A stretch of 64,000 nucleotides of DNA from positions 62,001 through 126,000 of the forward strand of contig NZ_JAQMYP010000011.1 in NCBI RefSeq assembly GCF_028369295.1, in the 5' to 3' direction. Each line of letters starts with the position of its first letter. Positions within the stretch are counted from its first letter, which is position 1. The DNA comes from Streptomyces sp. HD (GTDB lineage Bacteria > Actinomycetota > Actinomycetes > Streptomycetales > Streptomycetaceae). The translations under genes were made by a program, and so were the position numbers. This document shows positions 46,319-55,110 of the stretch, one piece after another. The notes below the pieces were generated by a model. The model was given only the letters and a program-made list of their open reading frames with translations. It ran no database searches and was not told the DNA's origin.

Positions 46319-46547
46319 GGGCGCGCACGCCGGTACGGAAGATTCGTTTCCGCTTCCGCCGGGGATCCCCGGTGTAGGCGCCGCCTCGGGTTACCCGGGG
46401 TCACCCCCCGGGGGTCGCTCTCCACTCGAACCCCCTCTCTTGCGCGCCGGATCGACACAACTCCGGCGTGCACCGTGTCTTCCTTCCTCAAGTCCCCGGG
46501 CGTACCTTGACGGCCCGATCTGATGTGCCGTCAGGAATGAGGGGACC

Positions 46548-47234
46548 GTGTCGAAGCAGAAGCGAACCGCCGCGCTCGCGACCGCCGCGGCCCTGGCCGG
46601 CTCGGCGGTGTTGATGGCCGCCCCCGCGGCCCGGGCCGAAGTCGTCGACGTCAACTACGCCTGCAAGACGCCCATCGGCGACAAGAGCGCCGTCTCGCCG
46701 ATCGACATCAAGGGCGTCAAGAGCGGCAGCGGCTACAAGGTCACCATGTCGTGGCAGAAGGGCGTCTCCTCCAGCCCGGTCGAGCTGGGCAAGGGCGCGA
46801 TGAACCCGAGCGCCACCATCAAGCTGGGCGGTGCCGACAGCGGCATCGTGAACGTGACCGGCCCGGCCAACCAGGAGGCGATTCCCGCCAACACCCCCAT
46901 CAAGATCAGTGACTTGACGGGCACCTACACCCCGAAGAAGACCGGCAAGGTCACCTTCACGGCGGGCACCCTCACCATCAAGGCCCTCGGTACGACCACC
47001 ACCTGCACACCGACCAACAACCCCGGACCGTCACTGAGCCTCGACGTGACGGCGGCGGGCGGCGGCGGGGCCGACAGCGGACCCCAGAGCGGTTCCGGCT
47101 CCGGCTCCGAACTCCCGCAGACCGGCCCCGAGGACTCGGCGATCGCCCTGGGCACGCTTGGCGGCACGGTCCTGCTGGCGGGCGCGGCGGGCACGCTGTG
47201 GCTGACCCGGAGGAGGCGGACGGTACGCCGCTGA
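46548..47234 (+). CDS. Secreted surface protein with LPQTG sorting signal
   Basis: This 228-residue protein has a signal peptide (1-30, ending AARAE) and one globular domain of about 125 residues bounded by two Cys (YACKTPIGDKSAVSP to TTTTCTP). A Gly/Ser linker follows, and then a C-terminal sortase signal: LPQTG at 189, a hydrophobic helix and RRRRTVRR. It should be attached to peptidoglycan by a sortase encoded elsewhere. Its domain is homologous to the C-terminal domain of the protein at 49272-50687. GTG 46548 has GAGGGG upstream. I do not recognise the domain family. Confidence 0.85.
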   Translation: MSKQKRTAALATAAALAGSAVLMAAPAARAEVVDVNYACKTPIGDKSAVSPIDIKGVKSGSGYKVTMSWQKGVSSSPVELGKGAMNPSATIKLGGADSGIVNVTGPANQEAIPANTPIKISDLTGTYTPKKTGKVTFTAGTLTIKALGTTTTCTPTNNPGPSLSLDVTAAGGGGADSGPQSGSGSGSELPQTGPEDSAIALGTLGGTVLLAGAAGTLWLTRRRRTVRR

Positions 47235-47317
47235 ACTCCTCTGTATGCCCGCCCGTCGCCCGACCACCGCCCCTCAGCGAGGCGCTTCGCGCCGCACCTC
47301 CTTGACGGGAGCCGCCG

Positions 47318-48181
47318 ATGTCGTCAGCCGCCCGTGTCCTGTGTCTGCCTCTGCTGCTTCCGCTCCTGCTGGCGGCCGCCCCCACTGCGGCCGCCACCGA
47401 GACCTGGTCCGTCACGCCCTCCGGCGGCGGGCGCCCGTCCTTCTACACCGAGGGCGAGCCCGGCACGGTCCAGCGGGACACGGTGTCCGTGACGAACCGC
47501 GGCGCCGGGCCGGTCACCGTGCGGCTGACCGGCACCGGCGTGCCGATCGCCTTCGCCGCGAGCCGGGTGCGGATCCCGGCCCGCACCCGTGCCGAGGTGC
47601 CCTTCACGGTGACCGTCCCGACGGGCACGTCCCCCGGCGACCGTTCCGCCGAGATCGTCGCCCGCGACACCGGGGGCCGCGCCAGGACCGTCCCCCTCCG
47701 GCTTCGCGTCACCGGCCCGCAGCTGTCCGCGCTGACCGTCGAGCACGTCGCGATACGCGCCGACGGCATCACGTACGAGCTGGTCAACAGGGGTACGACC
47801 CCCCTCACCCCGAGCCTTGCGGTCCGCGCCGACGGCGTCCTCGGCCGTCTCCTCGACCGCACCCCACGCACCCTCCCCGTCGGCCTGCCCCCGGGCAGCC
47901 GCACCAGGCTCACCGAGCCGTGGCCCGACCGCCCCGCGCTCGACGTGGTCGACGTCCGGCTGACGGTGACGGCGGCGGGCGGCGCGAGCGACACGGCGGA
48001 GGCGTCGGCACGGTTCGTGCCGTGGGGCGCGGTGGCCGGGGTCGCGGGGTGCGTGGCGGCGGTGGGGGCCTTCTTCGCCGTACGACATCGAAGGCGCCGT
48101 AGGCCGTACGACGGCGGTGGTGAAGCGGTCGAAGAGCAACAGCTCCACACGGAAGCCGAGTTGACGGGAGCGGGGACGTGA
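47318..48181 (+). CDS. Secreted Ig-like membrane-anchored protein
   Basis: This 287-residue protein has a signal peptide (1-25), two beta-rich Ig-like segments (about 26-125, DTVSVTNRGAGPVTVRLTG; about 130-225, ITYELVNRGTTPLTP), a membrane helix (about 232-252) and an Arg-rich cytoplasmic tail. The layout resembles DUF916-type proteins of WxL surface loci in Firmicutes, but I cannot claim homology. The following gene starts inside its stop codon (GTGA), so they are coupled. Confidence 0.78.
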   Translation: MSSAARVLCLPLLLPLLLAAAPTAAATETWSVTPSGGGRPSFYTEGEPGTVQRDTVSVTNRGAGPVTVRLTGTGVPIAFAASRVRIPARTRAEVPFTVTVPTGTSPGDRSAEIVARDTGGRARTVPLRLRVTGPQLSALTVEHVAIRADGITYELVNRGTTPLTPSLAVRADGVLGRLLDRTPRTLPVGLPPGSRTRLTEPWPDRPALDVVDVRLTVTAAGGASDTAEASARFVPWGAVAGVAGCVAAVGAFFAVRHRRRRRPYDGGGEAVEEQQLHTEAELTGAGT

Positions 48182-49275
48182 GCGGCAGGGTACGGATCCC
48201 GGCGTGGCCGGCGCTGGTGGCGGTACTGGCGCTGCTGTTGCTGCCGATGGCGGCCGTGGGAGCGTCGGCGGCCGACGGTCAGCCGGCCGTGAAGCTGTCC
48301 AAGTCGCAGGCGGGGACGGGCGGGTCGATCACCGTGACCGGCAGCGGCTGGCGGGCGCGCGCACTGCTGATGATCCTGATCTGCGGCCAGTCGGTGCCGT
48401 CCTCCGGCGTGACCGGTGGCACCAACTCCTGTGCCAACGCCGACGGCAGGGCCGTGACGACGGACGCCGAGGGGCGGTTCAGCCGGAAGCTGCCGGTGGC
48501 CGAGCCGCCGGTGCCGTGCCCGTGCGTGGTGCATGTCGCGACGGTGACCGGGGCGAAGGGCGAGGCCGACGCGATCTTCCAGGTGGCCGGACACGCCGTC
48601 GAGCCGCTGCCCGCCGAGCCGGCCGGCGGGCGGCTGTCGGTCCTCACGGACACCCGGCTGGACGGCGCCGGCGGCCTGCTGACCTGGTTCGGCGCACCGC
48701 CGTCCCGGACGCTGGTGTTCACGGTCGGCAACGTCGGTACGTCACCCGTCAGGAACCCGGTCTTCCAAGTCGGCACCTCCCACGGCGTGTTCGCCCCGCA
48801 GTGGGAGGAACAGCAGTGGCGCGGCACCATCCAGCCCGGTAAGAAGGCGCGGATCGAACTGCCGGTGGAACTCGCCGCCGGGGCGCACGGCGGCTACACC
48901 GTCTCCCTGAAGTACGGCGGCAAGGTGATGGCCGAACAGCCCTGGGGCGTGGGCCGGCCCTGGGGCGTGACGCTGTTCTGGGTCCTGGTCTGCCTGGTCG
49001 TACCGGCGGCGCTGTTCCGCGTCGGGATGGCGGTGGTGGACCGGGTACGGCCCCGCAAGGCCGCCCGGCGCCGCGGCCTCCGGCTGCCCGAACTGGCCCT
49101 GCGCATCCCGGGGTTGAAGCCCCGGGAGGAGGCGAGGCACGCCCTCCCCTCCCCTCCCTCGACCCTGCCGTGGTTCACCCCGGACAACGACCCGGGCACG
49201 GCCGGTCGGCTCTCCGCACCGCACGACGACAGCCCGACGAGTCCCACGACTCCGACCAGGAAGGGATCCACGTGA
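48178..49275 (+). CDS. Secreted protein with neocarzinostatin-like domain and membrane anchor
   Basis: This 365-residue protein has a signal peptide (about 1-32). A domain resembling the neocarzinostatin/macromomycin apoprotein fold follows (about 35-140; AVKLSKSQAGTGGSITVTGSG, then NSCANADGRAVTTDAEGRFS, with paired Cys). A second Ig-like domain (about 155-255), a membrane helix (about 262-285) and a Pro-rich tail complete it. The chromophore-binding antibiotic role is unlikely; in Streptomyces this fold is common in surface proteins. GTG 48178 and the next gene's GTG 49272 overlap stop codons on both sides. Confidence 0.8.
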   Translation: MSGRVRIPAWPALVAVLALLLLPMAAVGASAADGQPAVKLSKSQAGTGGSITVTGSGWRARALLMILICGQSVPSSGVTGGTNSCANADGRAVTTDAEGRFSRKLPVAEPPVPCPCVVHVATVTGAKGEADAIFQVAGHAVEPLPAEPAGGRLSVLTDTRLDGAGGLLTWFGAPPSRTLVFTVGNVGTSPVRNPVFQVGTSHGVFAPQWEEQQWRGTIQPGKKARIELPVELAAGAHGGYTVSLKYGGKVMAEQPWGVGRPWGVTLFWVLVCLVVPAALFRVGMAVVDRVRPRKAARRRGLRLPELALRIPGLKPREEARHALPSPPSTLPWFTPDNDPGTAGRLSAPHDDSPTSPTTPTRKGST

Positions 49276-50687
49276 GCATGCGAAGGAGAGTCACACCGGC
49301 CGGGCCCCGGAGCCCCGGCGGCCCCCGCAGAGCGAGCGCCGCGGGGGCCGCCCTGATGCTCGGCGGCGCGGCCGTCCTGCTCGGCGTGGCGGCCGCGCCC
49401 GCGCAGGCGGCCGAGGTGGCGTACGCGACCGAGTGCGTCCCGCCCGCGATCTCCGGGCTGCCGCCGGTCCAGGGCACGACGAAGGTGGAGATCACCGCGC
49501 CCGCGGAGGCGAAGGTCGGCGACGAGGTGGAGATCGTCTGGAAGTTCGTCCAGGCGGCGTCCAAGAACCCCAATATCCTCGACCTCGGCCAGGACACGGT
49601 CCAGCCGACGGGGACGTTGAAGGCGGCCGGCGCGCAGACGGCCGACATCGCCATGGAGGGGCCGCGGCAGAACCCGCCGATCCCCAAGAACAGCGAGATG
49701 AAGCTGTCCGACATGAAGGGCAAGCTGAAGCTGACGGCACCGGGCGAGGTGTCCCTGACGCCCGGCGCGTACAACATCAACGTCAACAAGCCGATCTCCA
49801 CGGACACCAAGTGCACGCCGAAGGAGGCCGTGCAGAAGGCGGCCACGATCAAGGTGACGGACGGGGGCGGTGGCCCGGGCGGGACGACGGGCGGGCTGCC
49901 CACGGTGGTCCCGACGCTGCCGACGGGTGTGCCGACCGATCTGCCCACGGGACTGCCGACGGGAACGTCGAGCCCTTCGAGCCCGGCGCCGAGTGAGAGC
50001 GAGCCGGGCGGCGGGGACACCGGCGGTACGGGCACCGGCGGCGGGGACGGCGGCCAGACCGACTTCACGGGCAAGGAGGTCCAGGTCCCGTACAAGTGCA
50101 AGACGCCCATCGGGGACAAGGAGGCGACCTCGCCGGTCCAGATCAACGCCAAGAAGGACGGTGGGAGCTTCGACCTGACGGTCCAGTTCAAGAAGTCGGT
50201 GATGGACAGCCCCGCCGACATCCCCAAGGACTCCGTCAAGCCGTCGATGGAGGTCGCCCTGGGCGGCGCCGACAAGGGCACGGTCCATGTCGAGGGCCCG
50301 ACCAACTCCGAGGCCATCAAGGCGGGTGACCCGATCGAGATCCCCGACCTCACGGGCACGTACAAGCCGGGCGCGAGCGGTGAGTCGACCCTCTCCCCGG
50401 GTGTCCTGACCATCGAGGCGCTGGGTACGACGACGACCTGCACACCGGCGAAGACGGAGGTCTCGTTGACGCTGGACACGTCCGAGCAGGCGAGCGGGGC
50501 GTCCGGCGGCGGGTCGGCCGGCGGTTCTGCGGGAGGTTCCGCCGGCGGCTCGGCCACGGACGGGGGCCTGGCGGCGACGGGTGCGGAGGACCACGGCACC
50601 TTGAAGGCGCTGGGGCTGGTGGCCGGCACGGCCCTGCTGCTGGGCGGCGCGGTGTTCACGTTCATGCCCGGACGCAGGGTGCGCTAG
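49272..50687 (+). CDS. Secreted two-domain surface protein with LAATG sorting signal
   Basis: This 471-residue protein has a signal peptide (about 1-47), a first Cys-bounded domain (about 50-185; ATECVPPAISG to TKCTPKE), a Pro/Thr/Ser/Gly linker (about 195-270) and a second domain (about 275-405; YKCKTPIGDKEATSP to TTTTCTP). The second domain is homologous to the domain of the 46548 product. The C-terminus holds GGSAGGS repeats and LAATG at 433 with a helix and RR, the LAxTG signal used by Streptomyces class E sortases. GTG 49272 overlaps the previous stop and has AAGGGA five bases upstream. Confidence 0.85.
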   Translation: MSMRRRVTPAGPRSPGGPRRASAAGAALMLGGAAVLLGVAAAPAQAAEVAYATECVPPAISGLPPVQGTTKVEITAPAEAKVGDEVEIVWKFVQAASKNPNILDLGQDTVQPTGTLKAAGAQTADIAMEGPRQNPPIPKNSEMKLSDMKGKLKLTAPGEVSLTPGAYNINVNKPISTDTKCTPKEAVQKAATIKVTDGGGGPGGTTGGLPTVVPTLPTGVPTDLPTGLPTGTSSPSSPAPSESEPGGGDTGGTGTGGGDGGQTDFTGKEVQVPYKCKTPIGDKEATSPVQINAKKDGGSFDLTVQFKKSVMDSPADIPKDSVKPSMEVALGGADKGTVHVEGPTNSEAIKAGDPIEIPDLTGTYKPGASGESTLSPGVLTIEALGTTTTCTPAKTEVSLTLDTSEQASGASGGGSAGGSAGGSAGGSATDGGLAATGAEDHGTLKALGLVAGTALLLGGAVFTFMPGRRVR

Positions 50688-50710
50688 CGGACTCCGGGGC
50701 GCCGGGAAAC

Positions 50711-50750
50711 ACGGAGGCCGTCACACCCACCCGGGTGCGACGGCCTCCGT
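50711..50750. terminator. Bidirectional terminator
   Basis: ACGGAGGCCGTC pairs with GACGGCCTCCGT, with an inner ACCC/GGGT stem, between the convergent surface-protein and POT genes. Confidence 0.85.
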
Positions 50751-50767
50751 CGGCTCAGGACGGACGT

Positions 50768-52273
50768 CTAGTGGACGTCACCCATGAGGGACTTGACCTT
50801 CTTGCGGTACATCCACACCGCGAGACCGGCGATGACGGCCAGGACGGCCTCGACGGCGACGAAGTTCTTCTGGTCGAGGTTGACGCCGCCGACGGCCGGG
50901 TTGGACAGCAGCGCCGTGATGGAGTCACCCGCGGTGACCGCGAGGAACCAGACACCCATCATCTGGGAGGCGTACTTCGTCGGCGCCATCTTCGAGGTGA
51001 CCGACAGGCCCACCGGAGACAGCGTCAGCTCACCCAGCGTCTGGACGAAGTAGATCGCCACGATCCACATCGCCGCGGCCTTCTCGCCGCCCTCGGCGAT
51101 CGACAGCGGGATGAGGAACACGAAGAAGGACGCACCGATCAGAAGGAGACCGGAGGCGAACTTCACGACCGTGCTCGGCTCCTTGCCGCGCCGGTTCAGC
51201 CACACCCACAGCCAGGCGAAGACCGGCGCGATGGCCATGATCAGGACCGGGTTGACCGACTGGTACCAGGAGACCGGGAACTCCCAGCCGAAGACCGAGT
51301 TGTTCGCCGAGGCGTCGGCGAAGATCGACAGGGTCGTGGCGCCCTGGTCGTAGATCATCCAGAAGACGGCCGCCGCGATGAAGAAGTAGATGTACGCCGA
51401 CATCCGCGACTGCTCGACGGAGCTCAGCTCCTTGTCCCGCTTGATACGGCCGATGACCCAGATCGGCACGATCAGACCGATGACCGTGAGCGGGATCATG
51501 GCCCAGTTCTGCGTGAAGTGGCCGGAGAGGCCGACGACGGAGTAGAAGACCACGGGGGCGGCCAGCCACAGCAGGCCCTTGCGCAGGGTGCTGCGCTTCT
51601 CGTCGGCGTCCATCGGGGTCGGGACGATGTCGCTGCGCTCGCTCAGGTGGCGGGTGCCGAGCAGGAACTGGGCCAGACCCAGCGCCATGCCGAGCGCGGC
51701 CAGCGCGAAGCCGAGGTGCCAGTTGACCTTCTCGCCGACGGTGCCGATGATCAGCGGCGCGGCGAAGGCACCGGTGTTGATACCGATGTAGAAGACGGTG
51801 AAGGCACCGTCGCGGCGCGCGTCGTTCGGGCCGTCGTAGAGGTGGCCGACCATCGTGGAGATGTTGGCCTTCAGCAGACCCGAGCCGATCGCCACGAGGG
51901 CGAGGCCCACGTAGAACACGCCTGCCGACGGCAGGGCCAGGGTCAGATGGCCGAGCATGATGACCAGGCCGGCCACGGCCACCGTCTTGCGGGGGCCGAG
52001 GAAGCGGTCCGCGACCCAGCCGCCGGGCAGTGCCAGCAGGTAGACGAGCGACACGTACACCGAGGCGATGGTGATCGCCGTCGGACCGCTGAGGTTCAGG
52101 CCGTTGTCGGCCACCAGATACAGCGGGAGCAGGGCCTTCATGCCGTAGTAGGAGAAACGCTCCCACATCTCGGTCATGAAGAGAGTGGCCAGGCCGCGGG
52201 GGTGGCCGAAGAAGGTCTTCTCGGAGCCGGGGGTGCCCGGGCGGGCCGAGTCCTTCGTCAGGCTGGACGCCAT
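50768..52273 (-). CDS. Proton-dependent oligopeptide transporter (POT/PTR family)
   Basis: This 501-residue major-facilitator-type symporter imports di- and tripeptides with protons. About 14 helices are predicted. The POT signatures are EMWERFSYYGMKALLPLYLV near residue 35 and a GTGGLK-like GSGLLKANISTMVG segment near 135. The ExxER motif is present in MTEMWERFSYYG. ATG 52273 has AAGGA six bases upstream; the frame stays open much further upstream but without other evidence. Confidence 0.93.
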   Translation of the reverse strand: MASSLTKDSARPGTPGSEKTFFGHPRGLATLFMTEMWERFSYYGMKALLPLYLVADNGLNLSGPTAITIASVYVSLVYLLALPGGWVADRFLGPRKTVAVAGLVIMLGHLTLALPSAGVFYVGLALVAIGSGLLKANISTMVGHLYDGPNDARRDGAFTVFYIGINTGAFAAPLIIGTVGEKVNWHLGFALAALGMALGLAQFLLGTRHLSERSDIVPTPMDADEKRSTLRKGLLWLAAPVVFYSVVGLSGHFTQNWAMIPLTVIGLIVPIWVIGRIKRDKELSSVEQSRMSAYIYFFIAAAVFWMIYDQGATTLSIFADASANNSVFGWEFPVSWYQSVNPVLIMAIAPVFAWLWVWLNRRGKEPSTVVKFASGLLLIGASFFVFLIPLSIAEGGEKAAAMWIVAIYFVQTLGELTLSPVGLSVTSKMAPTKYASQMMGVWFLAVTAGDSITALLSNPAVGGVNLDQKNFVAVEAVLAVIAGLAVWMYRKKVKSLMGDVH

Positions 52274-52753
52274 GGTGATCCTTGTTGGTCGGGACGCGTA
52301 TGCGTGAGCGGTGACGCGCCCGGTGGGGGGCTGGCCGATACCGGCGGGACCCGCCCGCCCTACCACCCCACGCCCACGGGGAGTTCCGCTCCGGGTCACG
52401 AAGCGGCGGACGGCGGTCACCGGGATCCACGCCCCCGTCCTTGAGGGCCCGGCCACAGGTCATTCCAGGCACAAAAGAGACCTTCAGCGTCAAATGCTGC
52501 CGAAGGTCCCGCAGTGCTACAGGCGTAGATTCACCATACGTCAGGAAAGGGCCGGATATGGAAGGACTTGAGACCGGGATCACAGGTGTCCAGGGAACCG
52601 CGGCTGACCTTTCCAAGGTCCTTTCCAGGATCGCACCTTCTACGCATAGGTCTGCACCACGCGGTCGAAAGTAAGGCACGGGTCGGCGGCGAGTAAGAAT
52701 CAAGGAGTCCGATCACACTCCAGCTCTTGTCATGGGCGGACTACCATCAGCTC
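52274..52753. promoter_or_regulatory. Divergent region of POT transporter and response regulator
   Basis: This 480-base gap has no convincing gene. It contains a direct repeat of CTTTCCA (about 52608-52625) and an AT-richer block around 52495-52560 that probably carries the POT promoter. A 38-codon frame at 52558 was rejected for atypical codon use. Confidence 0.45.
52742..52747 (+). promoter_or_regulatory. -10 element of a probable leaderless promoter (response regulator)
   Basis: TACCAT lies at -12 to -7 of ATG 52754. No ribosome-binding site is visible. Confidence 0.55.
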
Positions 52754-53431
52754 ATGACCCGTGTACTGCTCGCCGAGGACGACGCGTCCATTTCGGAGCC
52801 GCTGGCCCGCGCACTGCGCCGGGAAGGGTACGAGGTCGAGGTGCGGGAGGACGGACCCACCGCACTCGACGCCGGACTGCAGGGCGGGATCGACCTGGTC
52901 GTGCTGGACCTCGGTCTCCCCGGCATGGACGGCCTGGAGGTGGCCCGCCGACTGCGTGCCGACGGCCACACCGTGCCGGTCCTCATCCTGACCGCGCGCG
53001 CCGACGAGGTGGACACCGTCGTCGGTCTGGACGCGGGCGCGGACGACTACGTCACCAAGCCGTTCCGGCTCGCCGAGCTGCTCGCCCGGGTGCGGGCGCT
53101 GCTCCGGCGCGGGGCGGCGGAGCCGCAGCAGCCGCCCGCCACGCACGGGGTGCGGATCGACGTCGAGTCGCACCGGGCGTGGATGGGGGACGAGGAACTC
53201 CAGCTCACCGCAAAGGAGTTCGACCTGCTGCGGGTGCTGGTGCGGGACGCCGGGCGGGTGGTCACCCGGGATCAGCTGATGCGGGAGGTCTGGGACACGA
53301 CGTGGTGGTCGTCGACCAAGACGCTCGACATGCATATCTCGTGGCTGCGGAAGAAGCTGGGCGATGACGCGGCGAACCCTCGGTACATCGCCACGGTGCG
53401 GGGTGTGGGTTTCCGGTTCGAGAAGAGCTGA
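52754..53431 (+). CDS. OmpR-family response regulator
   Basis: This 225-residue regulator has a receiver domain (about 1-115) with the acidic pair EDD at 8-10, phospho-accepting Asp52 in VVLDLGLPGMDG and Lys101 in DDYVTKPF. A C-terminal winged helix follows (about 130-224; LTAKEFDLLRVLVRDAGRVV, YIATVRGVGFRFE). ATG 52754 lacks a ribosome site but has TACCAT at -12 to -7. The cognate kinase follows after 163 bases that include a dispersed repeat. Confidence 0.93.
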   Translation: MTRVLLAEDDASISEPLARALRREGYEVEVREDGPTALDAGLQGGIDLVVLDLGLPGMDGLEVARRLRADGHTVPVLILTARADEVDTVVGLDAGADDYVTKPFRLAELLARVRALLRRGAAEPQQPPATHGVRIDVESHRAWMGDEELQLTAKEFDLLRVLVRDAGRVVTRDQLMREVWDTTWWSSTKTLDMHISWLRKKLGDDAANPRYIATVRGVGFRFEKS

Positions 53432-53470
53432 GCAGCGCCTCATCGCCGTTCGGGCCGTGCCGCTCCGCGC

Positions 53471-53549
53471 GACTGCGGGCCGTCGTGGGCTGGTCGCGCC
53501 CACGCGGCGGAGCCGCGGATCGATACAGCCTCGCGCCCCTTTTGGGGCG
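53471..53549. repeat. Dispersed Streptomyces intergenic repeat, copy 2
   Basis: The core TCGCGCCCACGCGGCGGAGC and the following GGATCGATACAGCC match the copy at 18274-18354. The 3' end forms a GCGCCCC-TTTT-GGGGCG hairpin. It sits between the response regulator and kinase genes. Confidence 0.75.
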
Positions 53550-53594
53550 TTGCCCTGCTGGGCGTCGTGAAGTTCTCGCTCGAAGGATCACACC

Positions 53595-54869
53595 GTGCGT
53601 CGCCGCCTCATCCAATCGACCCTCGCTGTCGTGCTCGTCGTGATCGCCGTGTTCGGTGTGTCGCTCGTCATCGTCGAGACGCGGACGATCACCAACACCG
53701 CGCAGGAGCGGGTGGACACCGAGGCGGTCCGGCTGGTCAGCATCGTGGACAGCCGGCTGCTCGGGGAGGAGACCGTCGACGCGTCCGTGCTGCGGGACCA
53801 GATCCAGGGGGACCGGTACGCCGAGATCCGGATCCCGGGCAAGTCGGTGATCGAGGTGGGCACCAAGCCCACCGGTGAGGTCATCAGCGCCCGTGAGACG
53901 GGCGAGGAGGGCGAGACGGTCACCGTGCAGGAGCCGCGGTCGTCGGTGACGCGGGAGGTCGGCCGTACGTTGCTGATCATCGGGGCGGTGGCGCTGCTCG
54001 CGGTGATCGCGGCGGTCCTGCTCGCGGTCCGTCAGGCGAACCGGCTGGCCTCGCCGCTGACCGACCTCGCGGAGACCGCGGAACGACTGGGCTCGGGCGA
54101 CCCGCGTCCCCGGCACAAGCGCTACGGCGTCCCGGAGCTGGACCGGGTGGCGGACGTACTGGACTCCTCGGCCGACCGCATCGGCCGCATGCTGACGGCG
54201 GAACGCCGCCTTGCCGCGGACGCCTCGCACCAGCTCCGCACTCCCCTCACGGCGCTCTCGATGCGCCTGGAGGAGATCACCCTCACCGACGATCCCGACA
54301 CGGTGAAGGAGGAGGCGACCATCGCCCTGACGCAGGTGGAGCGCCTGACGGACGTGGTGGAACGCCTGCTGACCAACTCCCGCGACCCCCGCAACGGCTC
54401 CGCCGTCACCTTCGACCTCGACGAGGTCATCCAGCAGCAGCTGGCGGAGTGGCGCCCGGCGTACCGCAGCGCGGGCAGGGCGATCGTCAGCTCGGGCAAG
54501 CGGCACCTGCAGGCGGTGGGAACGCCGGGCGCGGTGGCCCAGGTGCTGGCGGCCCTGATCGAGAACTCCCTCATGCACGGCGGCGGCACCGTGGCGCTGC
54601 GTACCCGCGTCACCGGCAACCAGGCGGTCATCGAGGTCACCGACGAGGGCCCCGGCATCCCGGCCGACCTCGGCGCCCGTATCTTCGAGCGCGCCATCAG
54701 CGGCCGCAACTCCACGGGCATCGGCCTCGCGGTGGCCCGGGACCTGGCCGAGGCCGACGGCGGCCGCCTGGAAATGCTCCAGACGAACCCCCCGGTCATC
54801 GCCCTGTTCCTGTCCCGCACACCCCCGGCGAAGAAGCCGACGGAGGATTCGGGGCCGACGGTCAGGTAA
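53595..54869 (+). CDS. Sensor histidine kinase
   Basis: This 424-residue membrane kinase has two helices (about 6-28 and 122-146) flanking a short extracellular sensor of about 90 residues, then a HAMP segment (about 147-198). The HisKA box holds phospho-accepting His at about 212 in ADASHQLRTPLTAL. The ATPase domain shows the N box LIENSLMHGG, G1 EVTDEGPGIP and G2 STGIGLAVARDL. GTG 53595 has GAAGGA eight bases upstream. It pairs with the preceding response regulator. The signal is unknown. Confidence 0.92.
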   Translation: MRRRLIQSTLAVVLVVIAVFGVSLVIVETRTITNTAQERVDTEAVRLVSIVDSRLLGEETVDASVLRDQIQGDRYAEIRIPGKSVIEVGTKPTGEVISARETGEEGETVTVQEPRSSVTREVGRTLLIIGAVALLAVIAAVLLAVRQANRLASPLTDLAETAERLGSGDPRPRHKRYGVPELDRVADVLDSSADRIGRMLTAERRLAADASHQLRTPLTALSMRLEEITLTDDPDTVKEEATIALTQVERLTDVVERLLTNSRDPRNGSAVTFDLDEVIQQQLAEWRPAYRSAGRAIVSSGKRHLQAVGTPGAVAQVLAALIENSLMHGGGTVALRTRVTGNQAVIEVTDEGPGIPADLGARIFERAISGRNSTGIGLAVARDLAEADGGRLEMLQTNPPVIALFLSRTPPAKKPTEDSGPTVR

Positions 54870-54904
54870 GAGGCAGCATGCAGCACCGGGCTCCGCTTCT
54901 TTTC

Positions 54905-54935
54905 TTTCAGCCCGTCCGGCGTTCGAGAACAGGAC
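54905..54935 (+). repeat. CAGCCCGTCCGGCGTT element, copy A
   Basis: TTTCAGCCCGTCCGGCGTTC begins the element. A second copy follows 56 bases later, and a reverse copy lies near 9.85 kb. Confidence 0.65.
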
Positions 54936-54960
54936 GGCCGTCTCTCGACGCCTGTCCATT

Positions 54961-55100
54961 CCTTCAGCCCGTCCGGCGTTTGAGGACAAGGCCCTTCAGG
55001 GGCCGGAGCGGGGGTCTGGGGGCGGCAGCCCTCAGAAGGGCCGGGGTCGAAGGGGCAGCGCCCCTGGAGGATGGGACGGGTAGGGGCGGTGGGGGCGAGG
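54961..55100 (+). repeat. CAGCCCGTCCGGCGTT element, copy B with extended tail
   Basis: CCTTCAGCCCGTCCGGCGTT starts the copy. It continues with GGGGTCTGGGGGCGGCAGCC and GGGCAGCGCCCCTGGAGGAT, the long form of a common Streptomyces intergenic repeat. It ends just before the convergent GtrA gene's stop. Confidence 0.65.
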
Positions 55101-55110
55101 AAAGCCCCGG

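Noticed and set aside
52558-52674. A 38-codon frame (MEGLETGITGVQGTAADL...) with a GGAAAGG upstream.
   Set aside because: Third-position GC is far below that of neighbouring genes; probably chance.
52727-52732. TTGTCA as the -35 of the response-regulator promoter.
   Set aside because: The spacer to TACCAT would be only nine bases.
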